From NCBI GenBank assembly GCA_937927525.1, contig CALBDR010000074.1, positions 1 through 23,775 on the forward strand: DNA of 23,775 nt, given 5' to 3'. Numbering within the stretch: the first letter of the stretch is position 1; each line of letters starts with the position of its first letter. The position numbers and the translations under genes are program-made. Positions 13,495 through 21,800 of the stretch are shown in pieces. The stretch is from an uncultured Candidatus Melainabacteria bacterium (GTDB lineage Bacteria; Cyanobacteriota; Vampirovibrionia; LMEP-6097). The notes under the pieces are model-generated. The model was not told the origin of the DNA. It ran no database searches and saw only the letters and a program-made list of their open reading frames with translations.

Positions 13495-15660
13495 TAGTTT
13501 AAATACACCTTCACCTTTGGTGGCAGCATAAAGCATTTGTCCATCTGCAGAGATTTCTAAGTCGTTAACAGCTTTATTGCTAAGTCCAGTATTTATTAAA
13601 TTCCAACTTATACCTGAATCTATAGATTCATAAATCCCAGAATACCAGTCTGCCGCATAAAGATTTGATTTATTCTTAGGGTTAATTACTATAGAACGGA
13701 TCAACTGGTCTTCAGAAGTACTTAGAGTCTGTCTCCAAGTAATACCACCGTCTGTAGATACACAGATACCTGTGTTTAAGCCTGCTGCATAAATTGTGTT
13801 TGCACCACCTTCTTGTTTTGAAAAATCAACAGCTATAGCGTAAACCCCGTTGCTGCTAAGAATAGGTTCTGATATTTGTGTCCAAGTATTAGCCCCATCT
13901 TCACTGTAATAAAGCCCTCCCTCTCTAAGACCTAAATAAAGTTCATTTTCATTTTCTGAGTTAACTACTAAGGCCGTAATATTTTGTGTGGTAATTTCTA
14001 AGCCATTATTTGCTTCAACCCACGAGTCACCACCGTTGATAGATTTATAGACACCAAAACTGTTTGTAAAGTCTTCAGACTCTGGTTCAGAGAAGAGTCC
14101 ATCGTTACTGAAACCTATGTATACTGTATCAGGATTTGATTTTGAGATAACTATTTCTTTAGCACCGTGTCTATTATTAGCATCTGATGCATCTGCTCCA
14201 GGGTGTTCAAAGACTAAATCCCAAGCTTTACCAGCAGTGACAGATTTATAAACTTGTCCTTGGTGTTCATCACTAATAAAAATAATTTTTGCTTTTCTGG
14301 GATGAATCGCTGAAGCTAAGCCTTCTGCATAAGAGACAGGACTTATATTTAAACCTTTCCAGCTATCTCCTGAATTATTACTTTTAAAAGCCCCACTTCT
14401 ACCGTTTACTAAAATTTTTGTATTTTTTTTGTCACTGATTGAAATTGAATAGATATTGGCACCAGTGTAGCCTGTGCTGAAATTCTTCCAAGTTTTAGCA
14501 GCGTTGATTGATTTAAAAACCCCTCCGCCATAGTTGTTTATATATAGTGTTTTAGGGTTTTTAGGATCTACTTGAATTTCAATTGGAACTCCTGCTCTTA
14601 TTCCTTTCGGGCCCCAAGCTGCTCCATTAATACCAGTACGTTTTTTCCAAGACTTACCAAAATTTTTACTAACAAAGATTGCTTCCGAACTTCCCGCGTA
14701 GAGGACATTACTGTTTGATGGTGCAAAAGCACTTGCAGTATAAACTTTATAGTCAAAATTGAAATTGTTTGATGGGTAAAGTTTAGTCCAGTTGTTTCCT
14801 GCATCTTCAGAAATAAAAATACCACCATTAATTCCTTTATTAAAGTCGTTATTATTTCCTGTAGCAACTAACATAGTCCCTGGAAGGTCTGGGTGCATAG
14901 CCATAGCTCCCATAAATAAGCTTCCTGTAATACCTTTATTAGCATCGAACCAAGTTTCTCCACCGTCAGTGGTTTTTATAGCTCCTAGACCACTAGTGTT
15001 AAAAGCTTCTCTGTCAAAGATTCCTGTTGCAACTACGATGGCATCAGTGTTATTAGGGTTGATGCAAACCCACCTTGCAAGGCTATCTCCCTCCCAGAGC
15101 TTTGCCCAGTTTTCACCACCATCATCAGTCCTATAGATAACTCCTTTTACTTTTGAAAATTCGTCTCCAGGCTCACCGACATTTAGTTCACCTGTCATAA
15201 TTACTCTGTTGTGATCATCAGGGTATATTGCAAAATTTCTAATGGTTAATCCTTCATCTTCTTCGATACCATTAGTTTTTTTGGTAAAACTCTGCCCTGC
15301 ATTGATTGATTTGAAAATTTCTCCTTGGTTTTGAGTACCTACCCATAATATATTGCTATCTTCAGGATCAATAGCTAAACTGAAGATTGGCACTTCATCA
15401 CCAGTTGGACCACTTCTTGTGGTGATGCCATTATTGATTTTAGTCCAAGTCTTTCCTGAATTGATACTTTTCTGTAAACCACTAAAAGCATCAGTTACAT
15501 AAAAGATTTCAGGGTTCTTGGGGTCAATCTTTATGTTGTATCCCAGCCCGCCAATAGGTCCTCCAGTCTTTTCCCATGTTCCAGCTGCTATGAGCTGTAA
15601 TGGAGCAAAGATAACTAGTAAAATTACAAGTACAGAGTTAAGGTGGAAACGATGCTTCAT
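13486..15660 (-). CDS. Secreted beta-propeller protein with about 13 Asp-box (BNR) repeats
   Basis: The 724-aa protein has a signal peptide (residues 1-26, ending LIAAG) and then only beta-propeller repeats. I count about 13 Asp-boxes of the S-x-D-x-G-x-x-W type, among them SINSGKTW, TDDGGENW, TTDGGETW, SEDAGNNW, SINGGDSW, SEDGANTW, STDGGITW and SIDSGISW. They alternate with 'DPKNPxxLYV' strands. This is the sortilin/VPS10-like, Ycf48-like and GH74-like fold class. No sialidase FRIP motif or glycosidase acid pair is evident, so I call it a secreted binding or scaffold protein rather than an enzyme. It starts 18 bases after the PHP-phosphatase stop with AAGG very close to the ATG, and a TAATAAT there may also act as a -10. 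It overlaps flgJ tail to tail. Confidence 0.8.
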   Translation of the reverse strand: MKHRFHLNSVLVILLVIFAPLQLIAAGTWEKTGGPIGGLGYNIKIDPKNPEIFYVTDAFSGLQKSINSGKTWTKINNGITTRSGPTGDEVPIFSLAIDPEDSNILWVGTQNQGEIFKSINAGQSFTKKTNGIEEDEGLTIRNFAIYPDDHNRVIMTGELNVGEPGDEFSKVKGVIYRTDDGGENWAKLWEGDSLARWVCINPNNTDAIVVATGIFDREAFNTSGLGAIKTTDGGETWFDANKGITGSLFMGAMAMHPDLPGTMLVATGNNNDFNKGINGGIFISEDAGNNWTKLYPSNNFNFDYKVYTASAFAPSNSNVLYAGSSEAIFVSKNFGKSWKKRTGINGAAWGPKGIRAGVPIEIQVDPKNPKTLYINNYGGGVFKSINAAKTWKNFSTGYTGANIYSISISDKKNTKILVNGRSGAFKSNNSGDSWKGLNISPVSYAEGLASAIHPRKAKIIFISDEHQGQVYKSVTAGKAWDLVFEHPGADASDANNRHGAKEIVISKSNPDTVYIGFSNDGLFSEPESEDFTNSFGVYKSINGGDSWVEANNGLEITTQNITALVVNSENENELYLGLREGGLYYSEDGANTWTQISEPILSSNGVYAIAVDFSKQEGGANTIYAAGLNTGICVSTDGGITWRQTLSTSEDQLIRSIVINPKNKSNLYAADWYSGIYESIDSGISWNLINTGLSNKAVNDLEISADGQMLYAATKGEGVFKLSL

Positions 15661-15678
15661 ACCTTATTATTACACTAT

Positions 15679-16458
15679 CTACTGGTAAGGTGAAGCCATG
15701 ATTTTTTTATGTTTTTCGTAGACAGCTACTTCTGTAATATCGAACTCTTTTAGAATTTTTTCTAGCTTATCGTAGTTTTTACCGAGATCAGCTGAAGTAT
15801 GGGCGTCACTTGCTATCGTGAAGCTAATACCTTTTTCTTTTGCTTTTTTGATTAAATCAAAATGAGGGTATTGTTCACCTATAGGCTTTCTAAAACCAGC
15901 TGTGCTGATTTCCATTGATAAATCTTTAGCTTTAATAATATCTAAAGTCTCATCATATAGCGCAGAAAGGTCTTCTGTTGGAAAGAATTTGAAGATTTTG
16001 ATTAAGTCTAAATGTGCCAGGGAGTCTACTAAGCCAGATTCAGCTGTGCTCTGGATTAGCTTATAGTATTCCTTATAAAGCTCGTTTATATCGTATTTAT
16101 CATATTCAGAGATATAGTGTGGGTGGTCGAAAGGAAAGTCTTTTACGAAGTGAACCGAGCCTAAAATGAAATCCAGTTCATCATAATGCTTCTCAACCCA
16201 CCTCTTACCATCAAGACTAGTTTCAGGGTCATTATCTAATTCAATTCCAGCACGGATTTTTAAATCAGGGTTTGCTTCTTGAAATTTTTTAAGTTCGTCA
16301 AAATTGAACCCGGCTTTATACCTATCATGATCTGTTAAGGCAAAGTCTGTTAAGCCGATTTCACGTGCTTTATCTGCCCATGGTTGAAGAACATTCTCAC
16401 AATAATGAAGATCAGTTCTATGAGCTTGAGGATGGTTATGGTAATCAAACTTGAGCAT
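15679..16458 (-). CDS. hisJ: Histidinol-phosphatase, PHP family (HisJ/HisK type)
   Basis: The 259-aa protein should remove phosphate from L-histidinol phosphate in histidine synthesis. It has the PHP metal-ligand motifs in order: DYHNH at residues 4-8, LTDHD, the Glu in GIELDND, GSVHF followed by PFDHP, AHLD, and SDAH near the C-terminus. The segments EISTAGFRKPIGEQYPH and the last YEKHKKIMAS are typical of the HisJ/HisK subgroup rather than of DNA-polymerase PHP domains. The length is normal. Its ATG lies 14 bases inside the end of the upstream phosphoribosyltransferase-like gene, so translation is probably coupled. No other his gene is in the window, so another sugar- or amino-alcohol phosphate is possible. 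Confidence 0.82.
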   Translation of the reverse strand: MLKFDYHNHPQAHRTDLHYCENVLQPWADKAREIGLTDFALTDHDRYKAGFNFDELKKFQEANPDLKIRAGIELDNDPETSLDGKRWVEKHYDELDFILGSVHFVKDFPFDHPHYISEYDKYDINELYKEYYKLIQSTAESGLVDSLAHLDLIKIFKFFPTEDLSALYDETLDIIKAKDLSMEISTAGFRKPIGEQYPHFDLIKKAKEKGISFTIASDAHTSADLGKNYDKLEKILKEFDITEVAVYEKHKKIMASPYQ

Positions 16459-17107
16459 GGAATTTTTCTTGAACTAATAATTCAGAGTGAGGTAAAGCAT
16501 CGATGACTTCTTTCAAGCGAATTAGAGGTGTGTAGTTAATACCGATATCAAAGAACCTAGCTTCCGCGTGCTTAGAGATATCTACTATCCCTATAACTTG
16601 AAGGATTTGTGCTCCAGATTCTTCAAGTACTTTTCTAACTAAATTAACAACATCATTAGAGTCGCTAACCATGTCTTGAAGTAGACAAACCTTGGCTCCT
16701 TGTTTTAATGGACCTTGAATCCATTTAGAAAAACCTATTTGCCTAGGCTCTTTTTGAAGATAGAATGAAGAGATTTCTTGTCCTCTTACATATGCAAGTA
16801 ATGAAGTAGTCGATGGGATAGAGGAACTATTATCTATATTTGCACCGATAGCTTCAATATCATCATTTAAGTTATGCAAAATAGCTAGGCTACTAAGAAA
16901 TGTACCCTCAGCGGATAGGAAAGTTTCCTTTACATCCAAGCAAATATCTGCAATTTGTCCATTCGGTAAGATTATATCCCTGTGGAAAATTGCTTCATTA
17001 GCAACCTTGTCAAGAAGCTTTTTTTTAACTTCTTCATATCTCATGGAAATTAACTTACTATCTAGTCCAATTCCGGCTGTATTATCGTTTTTATCTTTGT
17101 TTACCAC
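16445..17107 (-). CDS. Orotate-phosphoribosyltransferase-like protein with degenerate active site
   Basis: From Met22 on, the 220-aa protein follows orotate phosphoribosyltransferase: LPNGQIADICLDVKETFLSA for the family's 'SSGQKS-x-x-YI-x-x-K' entry, then SFYLQKEPRQIGFSKWIQGP, then VCLLQDMVSDSNDVV. Two key sites are altered. In the catalytic loop the family's R-K-E-x-K-x-H-G reads Q-K-E-P-R-Q-I-G (118-125), losing the Arg, the Lys and the His. In the PRPP-binding signature the E-D-x-V-T-T-G-G reads Q-D-M-V-S-D-S-N (144-151). It is therefore probably a non-catalytic or changed-substrate paralogue. GTG 17107 is the start, 9 bases after a TATAAT, and gives a 21-residue extension. ATG 17044 (Met22) is the alternative. 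It overlaps the PHP gene by 14 bases. Confidence 0.75.
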   Translation of the reverse strand: MVNKDKNDNTAGIGLDSKLISMRYEEVKKKLLDKVANEAIFHRDIILPNGQIADICLDVKETFLSAEGTFLSSLAILHNLNDDIEAIGANIDNSSSIPSTTSLLAYVRGQEISSFYLQKEPRQIGFSKWIQGPLKQGAKVCLLQDMVSDSNDVVNLVRKVLEESGAQILQVIGIVDISKHAEARFFDIGINYTPLIRLKEVIDALPHSELLVQEKFHAQV

Positions 17108-17116
17108 TTAGGTCAA

Positions 17117-17122
17117 ATTATA
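17117..17122 (-). promoter_or_regulatory. -10 box of the phosphoribosyltransferase-like gene
   Basis: A perfect TATAAT on the minus strand ends 9 bases before the GTG start, with TTCAGT 16 bases upstream as a weak -35. No Shine-Dalgarno is seen, so a leaderless GTG start is predicted. Confidence 0.45.
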
Positions 17123-17197
17123 TCAAAATTACTAACTTACTGAATAATAGCTAAAAATCTGTAAATTTGTGACGTGCTAATACATAAGAATAGAAAA

Positions 17198-17209
17198 TGT
17201 ATTACAATT
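17198..17209. promoter_or_regulatory. Second copy of TGTATTACAATT
   Basis: This exact 12-mer matches 1338-1349. Its core TGTA-T-TACA is palindromic. It lies 22 bases upstream of a TATAAA (17231-17236) that could serve the 17270 gene. A shared regulator is an inference. Confidence 0.3.
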
Positions 17210-17269
17210 TATGGTGAAAGCTTAGTTTTTTATAAATTTAGATTCAGAGCTTTCCTACCTAAAGAACTT

Positions 17270-18802
17270 ATGTCAGGTTTAAACACTAGCCTGAATAGCG
17301 ATACTGTATTGGCCAAAAATCAAGCCAATCTTGATTTTGTTAATCAAAATTTAGAAAGTACTTTAGAGCAAAATGTACTCGATCAGAGTTTATTTGATTT
17401 ATCTGAGGCTGATATTGAAAAAATAAATCTACATAGAACTCTTGAAAATAATTTAACGGGTTTTAACTTAAATTTAGGTCCTGCTGAGATTATAGCTAAA
17501 GAAAATGAAGAAAATCGTTCAAAAAGCCAGCTTGAAAAGATGACTATGCGCTTTGCAAGGTTTATTGATACTAGACCTATTATGAAAACAGCTATTGCAA
17601 CTGCTATTGGTGATGATATGGCTGCAACTTTTGCTGGATTATTTAGAAATTTTTCAGAAGGTGTTTTAAATTTCGCAAGTGCTTCGGAAGAAGCATTTAA
17701 GGGAGTACTTAAATTTGTACTTAATATGTCTGGGATTAGTGTAACAGAGGCACTAACTAAAGCTGTTGCTAAATTTATCTTGCCGAAACATTTACAAGAA
17801 GATGCAAGGCACCTATTATTAGTACCTTATGAGGCTTTTGAGAACCCAGAAAAAATGCCCGAAGAGTTAGAGAAAATTCAATTAAGTGAACCTCGTGATC
17901 ATTTAAATACAATGAGGCAAATTCCATCTCAGGATGGTGAAAGCAAATTAATGCAAGTCTTTAGAGCAAAACGAGTTTTTGATTTTGCTGAAAACTTCAA
18001 TCCAAGTGATGAAGATATTGAAAGTATCAAAAAGTTCCATTTATTAATGCGTTTCTTTGAGGGTGGGGTGAAGAGTTCACTTTGGGCTTCTGTGCCACTT
18101 TTAAATAGAGTTTTTCGATCGAAAGTATTAGGCTTAGATAGTTTCCCTGGATTAAAAGGGTTAGATGGGGTCAAAGATAAAAATAGTTATGGTCTATTTC
18201 AAAAATTGAGTGCTGCTCTGTCTCTATCATCTGGGTTTATTTTCCATGGTGGAATTTTAGCTTTAAATAATATAAGTAAAGGTACAAATGAACTAGCGAA
18301 AAAGGTTATTAATAAAACAGGCTTCTCTCATGGAATTTACCCTACTGACGAAATGAACTTTATTAATCAAGGTCTTGCTTATGATGTATCTAGGCTTGTT
18401 AATTCCCAAGGGAAATCTGAATTATTTGAAAGTGGTTTAATTGCTGGCTTATTTACTCCAGTATTATATTTTGGACATAAGCTCATGAATTTCATAGGAG
18501 TTGTGGCTGATAAACAACTCGCTGAAAAACATTCAGTTGAAAGAGGTATTTTAGTTGAAGATACTAGAGGTATTAAAATTCACAGTGTTAAAGATTTAAT
18601 CAAGAAATTCTTGCCAGAAAACCATAACTATAAGGATATTATGCCGAAGGTTGACTTTGATAAAGACTTGACTCATGATGCGAAAGTGCTCCATGGTAAG
18701 TCAACTATCTCTAAATTACTTTTACACTCTATGATAGTTTTAGGCACAAGAATATTTGTGAATAGCAGAACTAAAGCTTTTGCAAAAGCTTTAGGTGAGT
18801 AG
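17270..18802 (+). CDS. Orphan 510-aa protein, unknown function
   Basis: I do not recognise this protein. I start it at ATG 17270 (MSGLNTSLNSDTVLAKNQAN). A GTG at 17174 is in frame but would put a hydrophobic/basic non-family-like lead of 32 residues over the likely promoter (TATAAA 17231-17236). The N-terminal 100 residues are polar and Asn/Leu/Glu-rich. Later stretches are Gly/Ala-rich and mildly hydrophobic: DDMAATFAGLFRNFSEGVLN, 'LSAALSLSSGFIFHGGILAL', 'ESGLIAGLFTPVLYFGHKLM' and 'LLHSMIVLGTRIFV'. A membrane-associated protein is likely, with no known domain. It stands alone, divergent from the phosphoribosyltransferase-like gene, and ends 9 bases from the convergent giant gene. It resembles the 1374 gene in style but not in sequence. 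Confidence 0.65.
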   Translation: MSGLNTSLNSDTVLAKNQANLDFVNQNLESTLEQNVLDQSLFDLSEADIEKINLHRTLENNLTGFNLNLGPAEIIAKENEENRSKSQLEKMTMRFARFIDTRPIMKTAIATAIGDDMAATFAGLFRNFSEGVLNFASASEEAFKGVLKFVLNMSGISVTEALTKAVAKFILPKHLQEDARHLLLVPYEAFENPEKMPEELEKIQLSEPRDHLNTMRQIPSQDGESKLMQVFRAKRVFDFAENFNPSDEDIESIKKFHLLMRFFEGGVKSSLWASVPLLNRVFRSKVLGLDSFPGLKGLDGVKDKNSYGLFQKLSAALSLSSGFIFHGGILALNNISKGTNELAKKVINKTGFSHGIYPTDEMNFINQGLAYDVSRLVNSQGKSELFESGLIAGLFTPVLYFGHKLMNFIGVVADKQLAEKHSVERGILVEDTRGIKIHSVKDLIKKFLPENHNYKDIMPKVDFDKDLTHDAKVLHGKSTISKLLLHSMIVLGTRIFVNSRTKAFAKALGE

Positions 18803-18811
18803 ATTACTGCA

Positions 18812-21800
18812 TTATTCTTTATTAAGTAAGTTGATTAGAGCTACTTGTTCTAGATCTGTGATCCATTCGTCAAACATAAACCTATCAATTCGATCTTCAC
18901 CAAATTTTTGAGATGCATTATCAAGAGCTTTTTGTAGAAGATTTGCTTGACCAAGTCCACTGTTTAATTCAATTACAGCTAATTCTAAATCAATATTTTT
19001 TTCGGCTCTGTTATTCGTTTCTGATTTTATTTCTTTGATTAAATTTTCAATTGCTAATAGTGAGTTTTCATGAGTTCTCTCAGATACAAGGATTTCTTTA
19101 ACTCCTCTAAAGTTATAGAAGTAATCTAATCCACCAAAGCAGTTTTCAACACAGTGTACTTTGAAATTTTGTTCAATCAATTCTCCATCTAAATCAAGCT
19201 CACGAGTAACATAGAGGTAAGGAATGTAATCAAATAAGCCATTTAACATAAAGATGTTACTTATATTGCCTGGATGTTCATATATCTTTACTTTGTTTTT
19301 AATCGCAAAGATTTTTGCATGTTCAGGTATCGCTTTCTTCAAGAGTGAATCACCATAATTATCTAAAAGGTGTTGAAGCTTATTTGCAAAATATGGTGGC
19401 ATGATGAAAATTGGTTCACCGTAAAATAGTTTAGCTCCCTGCCCAGCATTTACAGTAACATTTGCAGCATTTACTGAGAATAAATAACCTTTAATACCAG
19501 ATATACTTTGGAAGCTTCTCATTGTGAAGTACAAGTCTGGACTTGGCTTCTCTGTATTAAGTGCGATACCAGATTCGACGAATACTTCTTTTATTTCATT
19601 TAAGAACTCTGATTCAATAAAGGCTTTTGCGTTGTTTGGAACAAACTCCTGCATGACGATATCGTCTGACTGACCTTTTTCGATAATGAAATTAGCAATT
19701 TCATCAAAGTCACGGTGGATATTAAGAACGTTGCTGATTCCTCTTCCCCCAGACTCTTTACTTGATTTTAAAAGCCAATCTTCAACATATTTACAGTTAT
19801 ATTTTTTGAATTCAGATTTCAAATATTCATTAATTTCAACTTTTGAATTGAATTGAGCTTGATTAAAGTTGATTTGTTTCAAGCTCGGAATTGATGCTAA
19901 GTCTAAGATTTGAGTGAGTTCTGTTTTACTGTACATTTGTAGCATATTTAAATATGACCAAACTTCTGGGATTTGTAGTGAAGCAGTAAAACCATTTACA
20001 TACTGAGGGTGTGTATGGGCAGACATTATTAAGCTTGGTTTTGGCAACTCTGTTTCTGACTCAAAGTTTATCAATGCATGAGCGAAACCATATTGATTTA
20101 GTTCATATTTTCTCTCAGAGTTTTCAAAAGGTGGAATATATTTTATATTATTTGCTTCCAGATAATCTGGTCTAAATGAGGTATAAATTTGCTTAAGGTG
20201 ACCATCTTCATTTAAATGTGGTGCAAAGCAAGTAACAGTTGAGTAACTAACTTTGGTATTAGTATCAATTTTGGCATCTCTAAATATAGGTGATCTTAAA
20301 ACAAGAGGTAAATCCCACGAGTGTTTACCAATACTACTTAAGCCAACTATATAGATTGTCTTTGCACTGGTTTCGCCATCACCAAAGAGAGTCTGGCTAT
20401 TTGCCGATTCACCTTTGATTATTATTGGTAATGGGTGTCTATCGTGATAATTACGAATAAAATTTCGAAGAGCTTTCATGCAATCCCAGAACCTCTCTTC
20501 AATACAAATCGTCTGATGTTGATAGCAAAGAGGAATGATGCCATTTTCATAGTCACCTATTAATGAGTCTTTATAAGAAGAAGAGCAAAGATTTAAGATA
20601 GTTTTTTTAGTGACTAATTTATGTAAAAGTTTATATATATTTTGACCAGTGCTGAAAGATAATTTGAACATTCTTTCTCTAGAGCTATTCTCTTTAAAGT
20701 AGTCTACATCAAATCCATAAACAGTTCCTGCACATAGTTTGTGATAAACATATGGTGGATAATCTTCCTCATGAATATTGAGATATAAATCAAAGAAACT
20801 TCCAAGTTGATTTATCATAATATTTTCATCTTGGCAGTTAATAGTAAGCGTTATGAGTTGGTTGAAAATTAGTAATTCAATTAAACTATTAAGAAAATCA
20901 AGTCCATTTTCTGGAAGTTTAACTTTTAGCTTTGCTGCAACATTTTTTAAAGAGCCTTGATTCTCCTGGTGATCACCAAAAATTGCTTCAAAGTTTTCTT
21001 TTTGCTCAATTTCATCCTTAGAGTATATTAAATTCTTAAGATCATTACAGAATCCAGGATCTATTGAATTTAAGAAATTTTCATAAAGCAGTATAATTGC
21101 TGCAAGTTCAGACCATGCTTTATATTTTTTTTCTAAACTCGCATCATAATGTGTGATGTATTTTTCGAAAACTCCAGAGCTGATTTGTATTAATTTTTCA
21201 GGATCTTTAATTGAAGAATATTTTTTTAATTGCTCATCAATTAAATTGATTTTAAGAACTTTGTATAAATTTTCTTTCTCTTGCTCTTCTCTAAATGAAA
21301 TACTTTCAGCAGCATTTAACACTAATAAATCTGCTTCCTTCGTAGACCCAGACTGCTTAATAAGTCTGGACTGAGTATTAATAGTTATAGCTTTTTCTTC
21401 TGTAACATAAAGTTCAAGTGACTTAACATTAATATCTTTAAATAGATTTTTGATGAAATTAATATTCTGGGCTGTTTCTCCGTTTAAAACCCAGCGTCCA
21501 CCTAAGACCAACCACGAGTCAAAATCTATATTCTTATAGTCATCAAATATTTCTTTTTTCTGTGATAGCTTAGATAAGGTTTTTAGACTGTGTTCATATC
21601 TTTCGAGTCGCTTTTTAGAGACGCTAGTCGTCTTCGCTGAGAAGTATTTTTGTTTTAGAAGATCTCTTTTTAAGTCAAGAAATTCAAAGTTTTTCTTTAA
21701 CTCTTGGTAGTATAGCTTTTCCTGTTCTTCGTCAAGTTCTTGCACTAAAAGTTTTTGGACGTGTAGTTTAGCCCAATTTTTTTCTTGTTCAACTTCCCTT

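Noticed and set aside
14792..15136. Plus-strand 114-codon frame inside the propeller gene
   Set aside because: It is a shadow of the repeat-rich gene on the other strand, with no start signals.
17174..17269. GTG 17174 as the start of the 510-aa orphan
   Set aside because: The stretch holds a likely -10 (TATAAA) and a shared palindromic motif, and the encoded lead is unlike the rest. It remains possible.
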